Shown: positions 1-6,295, counted from the first letter of the stretch. The stretch: DNA of 18,459 nt from Bdellovibrionales bacterium (GCA_005792225.1 SXSP01000397.1:1-18459), one strand, 5' to 3'. The notes: generated by a model from the letters alone, not told the origin. Made by a program: numbers and translations.

Positions 1-106
1 GGCGCCTCGGAGAGAGCGTGTCGCGCGTGAGCTGCGTGCGCAGGCGGGCTTCAACGAAAACGAGATCGCGCTTCTCGAAACCCTCACCGGTCAGCAAGGA
101 GCCTGA
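1..106 (+). CDS. C-terminal end of an unidentified protein (5' end outside window)
   Basis: An open frame runs from base 2 to a TGA at 104-106 and gives a 34-residue C-terminus that is charged and probably helical, ending in LLETLTGQQGA. The stop is directly followed by the ATG of the DUF4870 gene (TGAATG), which suggests one transcript and coupled translation. Too little is visible to name a family. That it is coding is inferred from the open frame, the typical amino-acid composition and the tight junction with the next gene. Confidence 0.55.
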   Translation, partial: APRRERVARELRAQAGFNENEIALLETLTGQQGA

Positions 107-604
107 ATGAACACTGCGGCTACCCATCATCATGGCGATCGAACTTGGAGCATTCTCTGTCACCTGGGCGGGCTCGGTCTCTTTGCGCTGCCGCTGGGTC
201 ACTTGATCATTCCGGCGGTCATCTGGTTTGCGAGGCGAGATACTGATCCCGAAGTGCGAGAACACGGCCGAGTGTCTCTGAATTTCCAGCTCACCTTGAC
301 CTTGATCGCGTTCGTTCTCCTCGTGATCATCGCGATCGGCGGGATTCTTATGATGATCTCAGGGTTCACGATCGAGGGGGTCGATCACCTCTTCTCGGCG
401 CTGGGAAGGGTCATCGGGCCATTCTTGATCGTGGCGGTCGCCGCATCGGCTCTCGCATTAATGGGGCTTCTCAATCTTGTTCTGATTGTCGTCAACACCG
501 TTCGCGCTTACGATGGTCGAGCCCCTGAATACTGGCCGGTGATCTCGTTCTTTAAACCTGAATCTGCGCCTCAGGTCGGGCTCGAAGACAGGAGTTCTCA
601 ATGA
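107..604 (+). CDS. DUF4870 domain membrane protein
   Basis: This 165-residue protein fits the DUF4870 family, small integral membrane proteins of unknown function. Seen: an N-terminal W-S-I-L-C-H-L-G-G motif (about 14-22), an Ile/Pro-rich first membrane segment (about 22-41), the family signature of a charged loop with E-H-G-R-V-S-L-N-F-Q (about 52-61), two long hydrophobic segments (about 62-87 and 103-135), and the closing motif with A-Y-D-G-R and Y-W-P-V. The start follows the stop of the upstream gene with no gap, and the last bases (ATGA) overlap the next gene. It is probably the middle member of a three-gene operon. Its role cannot be read from the sequence. Confidence 0.85.
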   Translation: MNTAATHHHGDRTWSILCHLGGLGLFALPLGHLIIPAVIWFARRDTDPEVREHGRVSLNFQLTLTLIAFVLLVIIAIGGILMMISGFTIEGVDHLFSALGRVIGPFLIVAVAASALALMGLLNLVLIVVNTVRAYDGRAPEYWPVISFFKPESAPQVGLEDRSSQ

Positions 605-1104
605 AAAGTTTCGCTGCCGTGATGATCCTGACATCGATTCTTTTGATGAGCGGAGCGAATGCGGCGCCCGAAGAATCAAAACCAACGAGCCTGAAGATCG
701 ATAGCGAAGTTTTCACGCGCGAGTCGATCGTCGAAGTTGGCGGTAGAAAGTACCGCAAAGTCGAGTTCAAAAACCAGGTGGTGTATCTTCAGCTTTTAAG
801 TGAGGAAACGACCGGGGCTGACCTTCAACTTCTCTGCGAACGCGAGGGAGTTTCGGCCTTTCAGGGGCAGCCGCAACTTGTCTTGGCGAGTGTCAAGGTC
901 ACGCGCCGGTCGAGCTTGTTCGTTGAAGGCTTACAGCAAGTCTGCTCGGATAGCCGAGGCGGCAAGAAGAGGATCACGCTTGATCCCGCGATTCACGTTG
1001 GCTTTCTTTTTCACGATCGGAACGAAGATAAGGCCCTTCTGCGAAACAAACGGGTTTTCATAAATCCATTTGGTTCGGGCATTGGCTTCAAGGCTGATTG
1101 GTAA
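601..1104 (+). CDS. small exported protein, unknown function
   Basis: This 167-residue protein has a clear Sec signal peptide (positive n-region MKS, hydrophobic core 4-17, cleavage near A-N-A-A-P at about 19-22). The mature part is rich in charged residues and beta-type segments, with two cysteines (in LLCER and QVCSDS) that could form a periplasmic disulfide. The ATG overlaps the stop of the DUF4870 gene by four bases, which implies translational coupling. It ends two bases before the stop codon of the oppositely oriented pseudouridine synthase gene. I do not recognise a family. Confidence 0.75.
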   Translation: MKSFAAVMILTSILLMSGANAAPEESKPTSLKIDSEVFTRESIVEVGGRKYRKVEFKNQVVYLQLLSEETTGADLQLLCEREGVSAFQGQPQLVLASVKVTRRSSLFVEGLQQVCSDSRGGKKRITLDPAIHVGFLFHDRNEDKALLRNKRVFINPFGSGIGFKADW

Positions 1105-1106
1105 TT

Positions 1107-1835
1107 TTAAAATTTCTCGCTCGGCCTCAGAAAACGCCATTTGCCCTCGGGAAGATTCCCGAGCATGACGCGACCCACTCGCACGCGTTTAAGACCGACG
1201 ACCCGAAGTCCGACGAGCTCGCACATCCGGCGAATTTGCCGTTTTTTTCCTTGGCGCAAGATGAACCGAAGTTGATCGCTGTTGAGCCAAGAAACCTGAG
1301 CCGGTTTAAGTTTTTCGCCGTCGAGTTCAAGACCATGATTGAGGAGCTTCAGCTCGCGATCTCCGATCGAGCCACGAACGCGAACGAGATACTCTTTTTC
1401 GATTGAACTGTCTTCGCCGATCAGTTGCTTGGCGATTTGTCCGTTTTGCGTGAAGACTAATAAACCCTGCGAATCGATGTCGAGTCGCCCTGCCGGTGCG
1501 AGACCTTCGAAGTGTTTGCGCGAGAGGCGTGGTTCGTTTCCGTCCCGCTCCTGCGAGTCGGGAGTGATCAGGCGAACGGCCGGTTCGTAGTCCTTTTCGG
1601 GCTGACCAGAGACGTAGCCGACGGGTTTATTCAGAATGATGGTGACCAGAGTATCGAGTTTGGTTTGTGCTTGCGGCAGGAGTTCGATTGTCGCCGTCGG
1701 CAAAACTTTTGTTCCCAGCGTCGAAATGATCTCGCCGTCAACTTTGACCCAGCCCTTCGCGATGAGCTCATCAGCCTCGCGTCGGGAGCAAAGGCCTCGT
1801 TCAGCCATTAATTTTGAGAGGCGCACGGGTTCCAT
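1107..1835 (-). CDS. RluF/RsuA-type pseudouridine synthase
   Basis: This 242-residue protein isomerises uridine to pseudouridine in structured RNA, most likely rRNA. An N-terminal S4 RNA-binding domain (about 3-50, with the C-S-R-R-E-A-D motif at 16-22) is followed by the catalytic domain. The catalytic aspartate is D119 in [10 protein letters not shown]. The family motifs N-K-P-V-G (69-73), E-K-E-Y-L-V (146-151) and G-K-K-R-Q-I-R-R-M (196-204) are all present. The R-R-M-C-E tail of that motif resembles RluF/RluB more than RsuA, but the RNA target cannot be read from sequence. The frame is open further upstream to 2078; I chose the ATG at 1835 because the S4 domain begins there and the longer version would cover the promoter and start of the divergent gene. 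Confidence 0.9.
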   Translation of the reverse strand: MEPVRLSKLMAERGLCSRREADELIAKGWVKVDGEIISTLGTKVLPTATIELLPQAQTKLDTLVTIILNKPVGYVSGQPEKDYEPAVRLITPDSQERDGNEPRLSRKHFEGLAPAGRLDIDSQGLLVFTQNGQIAKQLIGEDSSIEKEYLVRVRGSIGDRELKLLNHGLELDGEKLKPAQVSWLNSDQLRFILRQGKKRQIRRMCELVGLRVVGLKRVRVGRVMLGNLPEGKWRFLRPSEKF

Positions 1836-1854
1836 CGACCCTTCATAAAGGTGC

Positions 1855-1883
1855 TTGCAAAGGAAAGCAATGGCCCGTTTAAT
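1855..1883 (+). promoter_or_regulatory. sigma-70-like promoter of the exported protein at 1906
   Basis: TTGCAA (1855-1860) and TTTAAT (1878-1883) are separated by 17 bases. The -10 matches the consensus at five of six positions and the -35 at four of six. Transcription would start near 1890, a few bases before the Shine-Dalgarno AAAAGGAG (1893-1900). This supports the ATG at 1906 and argues against the in-frame ATG at 1855, which lies inside the promoter. Confidence 0.5.
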
Positions 1884-1905
1884 TCTCAAACGAAAAGGAG
1901 CCTTT

Positions 1906-2625
1906 ATGAGAAAACTTCTGGGTGTGATGGCCTCGTGCGCTTGTTTGCTTTCGGTCCCGGCTTTGGCTGCGGAGGGCGGATCCAAAGGGCAAGTCTTTGA
2001 ACTGAAAGGACCGGAGGACAAACCCATCGCGCTTTTCTCAAAAGATGTGCAAAAGAAAGAGGGCCTCACGGTGTCCACTTCCGTTTACACGGACCCGGCA
2101 GGAAAAGAACTCGTGCGAGAGGTCACCGAGCTTGAGAAGGCGGGCGACAAGGACCGGGTGAAGTCCTACAAGATCAGTCAAAAGCAACTCGGAGCTGAAG
2201 GTGTCGTCGAAGTTAAAGAGGGGAAGGCACACTTCTCATACACCCGAGATGGAAAGACCAAGACATCACAGGAGAGCGTCGGCGAGGATTTCATCGTTGG
2301 ACCTTTCATTGTGGACTATATCCAGCGTTACTGGTCCGAAATCTCCGGCGGAAAGAAAATCAAAGCGCGCTTGGCGGTCCCTGATCGCCAAGAAACGGTC
2401 GGCTTTGAGTACACGCGCGAAGGCGAAGAAGACGTGAACGGACAAAAGACCGTCGTCGTTAAAATGAAACCATCGAGCATCATCATCTCCGCCCTCGTTG
2501 ACCCCTTGCGTTTCTATTTCACGCCAGACGGCAAGCGACTCATTCAGATGCGTGGTCGCACTCAGGTGAAGCGACAGGACGGATCAAAATTCAAAGATAT
2601 GGATGCGAAAACGAACTACGACTGA
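1906..2625 (+). CDS. exported periplasmic protein with DUF3108/LolA-like tail
   Basis: This 239-residue protein has a standard signal peptide (MRKLLGVMA..., cleavage after A-L-A near residue 21). The mature protein is strongly beta-type, with alternating charged and hydrophobic residues. The C-terminal part, with [15 protein letters not shown], resembles the last strands of DUF3108 or LolA-like lipid- or lipoprotein-handling folds; this is a weak resemblance. The start has an excellent ribosome binding site (AAAAGGAG, five bases upstream). The gene ends inside the last codons of the convergent PTPS-like gene (10-base overlap). It could be an envelope carrier protein, but no catalytic residues stand out. 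Confidence 0.7.
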   Translation: MRKLLGVMASCACLLSVPALAAEGGSKGQVFELKGPEDKPIALFSKDVQKKEGLTVSTSVYTDPAGKELVREVTELEKAGDKDRVKSYKISQKQLGAEGVVEVKEGKAHFSYTRDGKTKTSQESVGEDFIVGPFIVDYIQRYWSEISGGKKIKARLAVPDRQETVGFEYTREGEEDVNGQKTVVVKMKPSSIIISALVDPLRFYFTPDGKRLIQMRGRTQVKRQDGSKFKDMDAKTNYD

Positions 2626-3002
2626 GACTGGTATTCAAAATAATTTTTCCGCGTCTCCTGAATTCCGACGCGAACGAGATTCGGAAGAGGCCCTTTTAAC
2701 CGATCATAGATCGCGATCGCAAGGGCCTCGCCCGAGGTATTCGAAAAAATTCTGTTGAGATCTTTTCCGTCGAGCGGATCGACCAAATTTTCTCGCAAGA
2801 TGCGGTCGAGGGCGTCGCGGTCCATGAGAAGTGACGAGCGGGAATCAATTTTCCCCTCGATCGTCACGCGCACTTTGTAGTGATGGCCGTGTTGGCCGTA
2901 GCAGATGCCGTAAAGGGATTCGTTCTCGGCCGGCGAAAGCTTGGGATTCTCGAGATTATGGATGCCGCGAATGGTGACTTCTCGGGTCAGTTGCATCTTC
3001 AT
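2616..3002 (-). CDS. PTPS/QueD-family protein lacking the catalytic His
   Basis: This 128-residue protein belongs to the 6-pyruvoyltetrahydropterin / 6-carboxytetrahydropterin synthase family. The zinc ligands are visible as H15 and the H-G-H pair H38/H40. The catalytic Cys is C34, and the C-x3-H-G-H spacing is that of bacterial QueD. The substrate-anchoring Glu is E116 (Q-E-T). The usual L-D-H-x-x-L-N motif reads L-D-G-K-D-L-N (77-83), so the Asp of the Cys-Asp-His triad stays but the His is Gly. The ATG overlaps the stop of the upstream paralogue by four bases (ATGA), so the two are probably co-translated. It may have altered chemistry, or may work in a mixed complex with the neighbour. No queC or queE homologue is nearby, so a queuosine role is not supported. 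Confidence 0.85.
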   Translation of the reverse strand: MKMQLTREVTIRGIHNLENPKLSPAENESLYGICYGQHGHHYKVRVTIEGKIDSRSSLLMDRDALDRILRENLVDPLDGKDLNRIFSNTSGEALAIAIYDRLKGPLPNLVRVGIQETRKNYFEYQSQS

Positions 3003-3421
3003 TCGATTTCCACCCAGAGATCGTCTGTTTCAAAGAGCCGGAGCCGCTTGAGCTTGAGAGACGGATGCCGCGTCTGCAATTCGATTCGAACCTTCTCTCG
3101 CAAATAGAGAGCGATGTTTTCGGTGGTCGGGACCTTCTCTTTAAATTCCGCGACATCGAAATTCAGGTGTTGGTGATCGAGCGGATCCGTCACTGTTAAG
3201 AGAATCGAGTCGAGATCAGTCAGATCAATGACCATCTTGGTTCGCTCGTCAATTCGACCCTCAACGAAAATTTCGAGCACATAGTTGTGGCCGTGACCGT
3301 GCGGAGTGTGACATCGGCCGAATGTTGCGAGGTTCTCCTCCCGCGAGAACTTTTTTTGATCGTAGAGATGCGCGCTTGAAAAAAGACGTCGGCGGGCGAT
3401 GACGGCGGTGCGGGTGTCCAT
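2999..3421 (-). CDS. 6-pyruvoyltetrahydropterin synthase-type enzyme (PTPS/QueD family)
   Basis: This 140-residue enzyme of the PTPS/QueD family acts on 7,8-dihydroneopterin triphosphate, giving either the 6-pyruvoyl or the 6-carboxy tetrahydropterin. All expected residues are present: zinc ligands H18 and H43/H45, catalytic C37, D82-H83 in L-D-H-Q-H-L-N, and the anchoring E131 in F-E-T-D. The C-x5-H-G-H spacing (C-H-T-P-H-G-H-G-H-N-Y) and the phrases P-T-T-E-N and F-E-T-D-D resemble animal PTPS more than E. coli QueD. It lies four bases after the SDR stop and overlaps the second PTPS-like gene. With a reductase in the operon, biopterin-type synthesis is plausible, but a queuosine-precursor role cannot be excluded. 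Confidence 0.88.
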   Translation of the reverse strand: MDTRTAVIARRRLFSSAHLYDQKKFSREENLATFGRCHTPHGHGHNYVLEIFVEGRIDERTKMVIDLTDLDSILLTVTDPLDHQHLNFDVAEFKEKVPTTENIALYLREKVRIELQTRHPSLKLKRLRLFETDDLWVEIE

Positions 3422-3425
3422 GGAT

Positions 3426-4166
3426 CTAGGATCCCGCTAAAATGATTCCGCCGTCAACCGAGAGCGATGCGCCCGTGATCCACTCCGAACCGGGGCCCGA
3501 TAGAGAGTAGATCGCGTGCGCGATGTCTTCCGGGCGTCCCACGCGTCCTAGGGGTTGCATCTTCTCGAACTGCGCCCTCAAGCTTGAGTCCATTTTATCA
3601 AAGGAATGTATGGGCGTATCGACGATGCCTGGGCAAACGCAATTCGCACGTGCGCCCGATGGAGCAATCTCGAGGGCCAGGGCTTGAGTCCAATTGATCA
3701 TCGCTGCCTTGAGCGCTGAGTAAACGGAGGTCTCGGCGACGGGTTTGAGACCTAAGGTGGATGAGACATTGATAATGACGCCGCGATTTCTCTCAATCGC
3801 TTTCAAAAAGGCCCGCGTGATGCGAACTGAACCCATCAAGTTTGTTTCAAAGGTGCGTTGCCACAATTCATCCGTTGAATCGGCGAACCGCTTTCGCTCG
3901 TAAATGCCGGCGTTGTTCACCAAGACCGACAGAGTCTCGTAAAACGGAGGTTGCGCCTGGATCTTCTTGGCGAGTTCTTCTACGTCCTTTATGCGGGAGA
4001 GGTCGCAAGTGACCGGCAGAACTTTCTTAGGTGCCGCTGTCGCCAAATTCTCGAGCGGCTCGGCCCTGCGGCCGACGGCGATAACCTGCCAATCGTTTTT
4101 CAGAAAGTGTTCGGCGGTGGCTTTACCGATTCCGGTTCCGGCTCCGGTGATCAAGACGGTTTTCAT
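3426..4166 (-). CDS. short-chain dehydrogenase/reductase (SDR)
   Basis: This 246-residue classical SDR has the Rossmann glycine motif T-G-A-G-T-G-I-G (7-14), N-N-A-G (84-87), catalytic serine in N-V-S-S-T (133-137), and Y149-x3-K153 in the active site. R33-R34 after the second strand suggests NADP(H) preference. The C-terminus (P-G-I-V-D-T-P, V-D-G-G) is FabG-like. It is the first gene of a three-gene unit with two PTPS-family genes. Inference: it reduces a pterin intermediate, in the manner of sepiapterin reductase or a dihydromonapterin/dihydrobiopterin reductase. A general 3-oxoacyl or sugar reductase is the alternative, since SDR sequence alone does not reveal substrate. Confidence 0.88.
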   Translation of the reverse strand: MKTVLITGAGTGIGKATAEHFLKNDWQVIAVGRRAEPLENLATAAPKKVLPVTCDLSRIKDVEELAKKIQAQPPFYETLSVLVNNAGIYERKRFADSTDELWQRTFETNLMGSVRITRAFLKAIERNRGVIINVSSTLGLKPVAETSVYSALKAAMINWTQALALEIAPSGARANCVCPGIVDTPIHSFDKMDSSLRAQFEKMQPLGRVGRPEDIAHAIYSLSGPGSEWITGASLSVDGGIILAGS

Positions 4167-4195
4167 TTAGACCTGCGCTCGAGCTGGGGGCTTGC

Positions 4196-4223
4196 GGCAG
4201 CCGCAGGAAATTCCCGGGCTGCC
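4196..4223 (-). other. stem-loop between histone and SDR genes
   Basis: GGCAGCC (4196-4202) and GGCTGCC (4217-4223) form a perfect seven-base inverted repeat with a 14-base loop. It lies in the 71-base gap between the histone stop and the SDR start. No T-run follows in either direction, so it is not a classical intrinsic terminator. It could weaken read-through or protect the 3' end of the histone mRNA. Confidence 0.35.
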
Positions 4224-4237
4224 ACAAAGGGAAAGAC

Positions 4238-4450
4238 TTAGAAGTCGTAGCCGCGAACGGTTTTGCGACCGTTTTCTTGAGCGCGTTTTACCGCGTTCGT
4301 GAGCATCGCGTGAACTTTTTCGTTGAGATGTTCAATCGCATCGCCCGCGACGTTGCAGCCCGCGTTGCGGATTGCGTCTTTCATTTTGCTTGCGACGATG
4401 ACGATCTCTTTTTTACCGCCGCCTTTTCCTGACTTTTTTCCTTTTGCCAT
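4238..4450 (-). CDS. bacterial histone-fold protein (Bd0055-like)
   Basis: This 70-residue basic protein is predicted to bind DNA as a histone-fold dimer. Residues 1-14 are a Lys/Gly/Ser tail. Helix 1 (about 15-29, KEIVIVASKMKDAIR) is followed by a short loop with G-C-N-V, a long amphipathic helix 2 (about 36-60), and loop 2 reading G-R-K-T-V-R (61-66). That loop nearly repeats the G-R-K-T-I-K loop of archaeal histone HMfB, whose Arg-Thr pair stabilises the fold. The chain ends at G-Y-D-F, so helix 3 is almost absent, as I recall for the Bdellovibrio histone Bd0055. The Shine-Dalgarno AAGGAGG (4456-4462) is very strong and five bases from ATG, suggesting high expression. It sits between an HD-GYP gene and the pterin operon on the same strand. 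Confidence 0.88.
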   Translation of the reverse strand: MAKGKKSGKGGGKKEIVIVASKMKDAIRNAGCNVAGDAIEHLNEKVHAMLTNAVKRAQENGRKTVRGYDF

Positions 4451-4474
4451 TGAGGCCTCCTTCTAGGTCCCCAA

Positions 4475-4503
4475 ATTTGAATAGAGGCCTTTTGCGAAGT
4501 CAA
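4475..4503 (-). promoter_or_regulatory. sigma-70-like promoter of the histone gene
   Basis: Read on the minus strand, TTGACT (4498-4503) and TCAAAT (4475-4480) are separated by 17 bases. The -35 matches at five of six positions and the -10 at four of six. Transcription would start about 17 bases before the ATG, leaving just enough leader for the ribosome binding site. A palindromic AGGCCT lies in the spacer (4485-4490) and another next to the ribosome binding site (4453-4458), 32 bp apart. Confidence 0.45.
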
Positions 4504-4532
4504 AGGAAACGCGCGGGTTGTGGTGCGGGTGC

Positions 4533-6209
4533 TCAGCCGACCTTGCGAAGGCGCATGCCGTCTGCCGAGCGGAAGACTTGGGCGTCAACGAAGATCTTGA
4601 GCAGATCGAGATCAAGCTTTCCGCGGCGGGCTTCCCAATGCAAAATCTCGAGAGCACGGTCGGCGCTGAGCGCGGGTTTATAGGGACGATCCATCGATGT
4701 CAGGGCATCGTAGATATCCGAGATCGTCATGAGCTTCGCTTGCACCGGGATGTGCTCGGCGGTGAGTCCACGTGGGTAGCCGCTTCCGTCGCACTTTTCG
4801 TGGTGAGCGTGGGCGATATCGGGAACACTACTCAAATCCTCGGTCCATGCGATCTGGCGGAGAAAGTGATAGGTGTGGCTCACGTGCGATTCGATCTCGC
4901 GACGTTCCTCTTCGCTGAGAGAACCCTTCGGCATCGAGAGCTTGATGATCTCCTCGGAGGTGAGGAGGGTTTGGTCAAGCTCGCGCGAAGCCTTGTTGAT
5001 CCAAGACATGAGCGAGGCAATGTCGAAATCCTCGGCGACGACCTGAGGTTGATTGGCTTTTAGAATCGACAGACGAACTTGCTGGAGTTGTTGAGCGAAT
5101 TGATCGATTCGCTTCGTCACGGCTCCGAGTTTCTCGCGGGGTGGAGCGTGCGGGTGACCCTTCTCGAACATGTCGACGAGTTCCATCGCCATTTCTTTCC
5201 ACGCCATCATCTCTTGACGGGCGCGCGCGGAGTCGAGGCGAAGGAGGATGGTCTCCATCTCGTGCGGGTAGAGTTTGAGTTCCTTGCGGAGAACGGACTC
5301 TCGAACGCCGATCTTTCCGAAGTCATGCAGAAGGGCCGCGTACCGAAGTTCTCGGATCTGTTGTTCTGAGAAGATGACATCCTTATGCGGGCCATCCGAG
5401 CATTGGTGAACCGCCCGGGCGAATTCAACCGTGAACACCGCGACGCGGTCGCTATGTCCACTCGTGGAAGGATCTCGAGATTCGATCGCGGTGACCGACG
5501 CGCGAATAAAGCTCTCGAAGAGATTTTCGATATCCTCGGTGAGTTTCGCGTTCTCGATCGCAACCGACGCTTGTGAAGCGAAAACTTCCATGAGCTCTTG
5601 ATCTTCATCCGTAAACGGGATCACGTCATCAAAGTTAATGATGCGTCTATTCTTATGCGCGGCAGAGTCTGTGCCCGGGCGAATCTTGTTCAAGATCTGG
5701 AGGACGCCGCGGACTTTCCCGTTTGAACTCTTCATCGGGATGGTGAGCATCGAGATGGTTTTGTAACCCGTCTCCTCATCCACTGCCGTATTGAATTTAA
5801 ACGGCGTATCGTTGGTCAGCTTGTAACAATCATCAACCCGCACGGATTCGCCGGTGAGCGCGACGTAGCCGGCGATGCTCGTGTCGTCGAGCGTGAGGAC
5901 CTTGTCGTGCAACTCCTGTTTCGCCGCGCGATTGGCGTTACGATGGAAGCGCAAGACCGTGAAGAATTTTTTATCCGTGTTGCCGATCGAGTCGATCTTG
6001 ATGTTTTCGGTCAGTGAGATGCTCGCCGAGTCCGCCTCGGTCGTCTCGAGCGCTTTCTCCAAAATCAAATCGAGTATACGGCCGAGTTCTTTTTCGCTCG
6101 AGAGCGCAACACCGATATCGACGAGTGATTTGTATCGATCGTTGGAGCGGGCGGGAGCATCGGCAGGTTGGACGCCGGACTTTTTCGTGGCACTCGATTT
6201 TCGCTTCAA
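4533..6209 (-). CDS. GAF / HD-GYP cyclic-di-GMP phosphodiesterase
   Basis: This 558-residue protein has a GAF sensor domain (about 28-222) followed by an HD-GYP domain (about 230-535), a family that hydrolyses cyclic di-GMP. Seen: G-H-S-D-R-V (251-256), the H295-D296-F-G-K-I-G-V motif, the metal-ligand H442 in E-S-H-V, and H-H-E-K-C-D-G-S-G-Y-P-R-G-L (469-482), so it looks active. About 118 residues (roughly 310-428, Lys/Arg/Glu/Gln-rich and helical) are inserted between the HD motif and H442. No signal peptide or membrane segment is present, so it is cytoplasmic. The start is TTG at 6209, with GGGAG about ten bases upstream and an in-frame TAA shortly before it. The ligand of the GAF domain is unknown. 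Confidence 0.92.
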   Translation of the reverse strand: MKRKSSATKKSGVQPADAPARSNDRYKSLVDIGVALSSEKELGRILDLILEKALETTEADSASISLTENIKIDSIGNTDKKFFTVLRFHRNANRAAKQELHDKVLTLDDTSIAGYVALTGESVRVDDCYKLTNDTPFKFNTAVDEETGYKTISMLTIPMKSSNGKVRGVLQILNKIRPGTDSAAHKNRRIINFDDVIPFTDEDQELMEVFASQASVAIENAKLTEDIENLFESFIRASVTAIESRDPSTSGHSDRVAVFTVEFARAVHQCSDGPHKDVIFSEQQIRELRYAALLHDFGKIGVRESVLRKELKLYPHEMETILLRLDSARARQEMMAWKEMAMELVDMFEKGHPHAPPREKLGAVTKRIDQFAQQLQQVRLSILKANQPQVVAEDFDIASLMSWINKASRELDQTLLTSEEIIKLSMPKGSLSEEERREIESHVSHTYHFLRQIAWTEDLSSVPDIAHAHHEKCDGSGYPRGLTAEHIPVQAKLMTISDIYDALTSMDRPYKPALSADRALEILHWEARRGKLDLDLLKIFVDAQVFRSADGMRLRKVG

Positions 6210-6224
6210 ACGGATGACTCCCGA

Positions 6225-6266
6225 TTAGACTTCACAGTCTTATCGACAGTTTACGATGAAGTCTAA
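6225..6266. repeat. 10-bp inverted repeat in the HD-GYP leader
   Basis: TTAGACTTCA (6225-6234) and TGAAGTCTAA (6257-6266) are perfect reverse complements separated by 22 bases; the arms repeat every 32 bp. They lie 16 bases upstream of the TTG start of the HD-GYP gene and follow the end of the SBP gene. AGTCT (6237-6241) between the arms can instead form a short five-base hairpin with the 6227-6231 part of the start-proximal arm, so two mutually exclusive RNA structures are possible. The arms could equally be operator half-sites. Confidence 0.55.
6240..6266 (-). promoter_or_regulatory. possible sigma-28 (FliA)-like promoter of the HD-GYP gene
   Basis: On the minus strand, GTCGATAA (6240-6247) matches the FliA -10 consensus GCCGATAA at seven of eight positions. 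Eleven bases upstream, TTAGACTT (6259-6266) matches the -35 TAAAGTTT at only four of eight. The arrangement would place the -35 on one arm of the inverted repeat and +1 near the other. The -35 is weak, so this is tentative. Confidence 0.25.
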
Positions 6267-6295
6267 ACGCGCACCAGGCGTTCTGGACCGAAGAC

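Noticed and set aside
1103..1114. AATTTTAAAATT palindrome at the 1104/1107 junction as a terminator
   Set aside because: It is AT-only with no loop, and cannot form a stable terminator hairpin; probably chance in an AT-rich spot.
1855..1905. Upstream ATG start of the exported protein at 1906
   Set aside because: It lies on the -35 of the promoter, would place 17 charged residues before the signal peptide, and has no ribosome binding site.
2650..2672. CGCGTC/GACGCG inverted repeat as a terminator of the exported protein gene
   Set aside because: The T-run precedes the stem on the plus strand and does not follow it, and the stem lies in the PTPS-like coding region.
2616..3421. Queuosine operon
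   Set aside because: No queC, queE or queF lies near, and one of the two family members lacks a catalytic residue; the sequence does not prove this pathway.
4518..5063. 181-residue plus-strand frame opposite the HD-GYP gene
   Set aside because: It is an antisense shadow of conserved HD-GYP codons; it has no ribosome binding site or recognisable domain.
6210..6295. Cyclic-di-GMP riboswitch upstream of the HD-GYP gene
   Set aside because: The leader is too short and lacks the conserved two-helix GEMM core; only a simple inverted repeat is seen.
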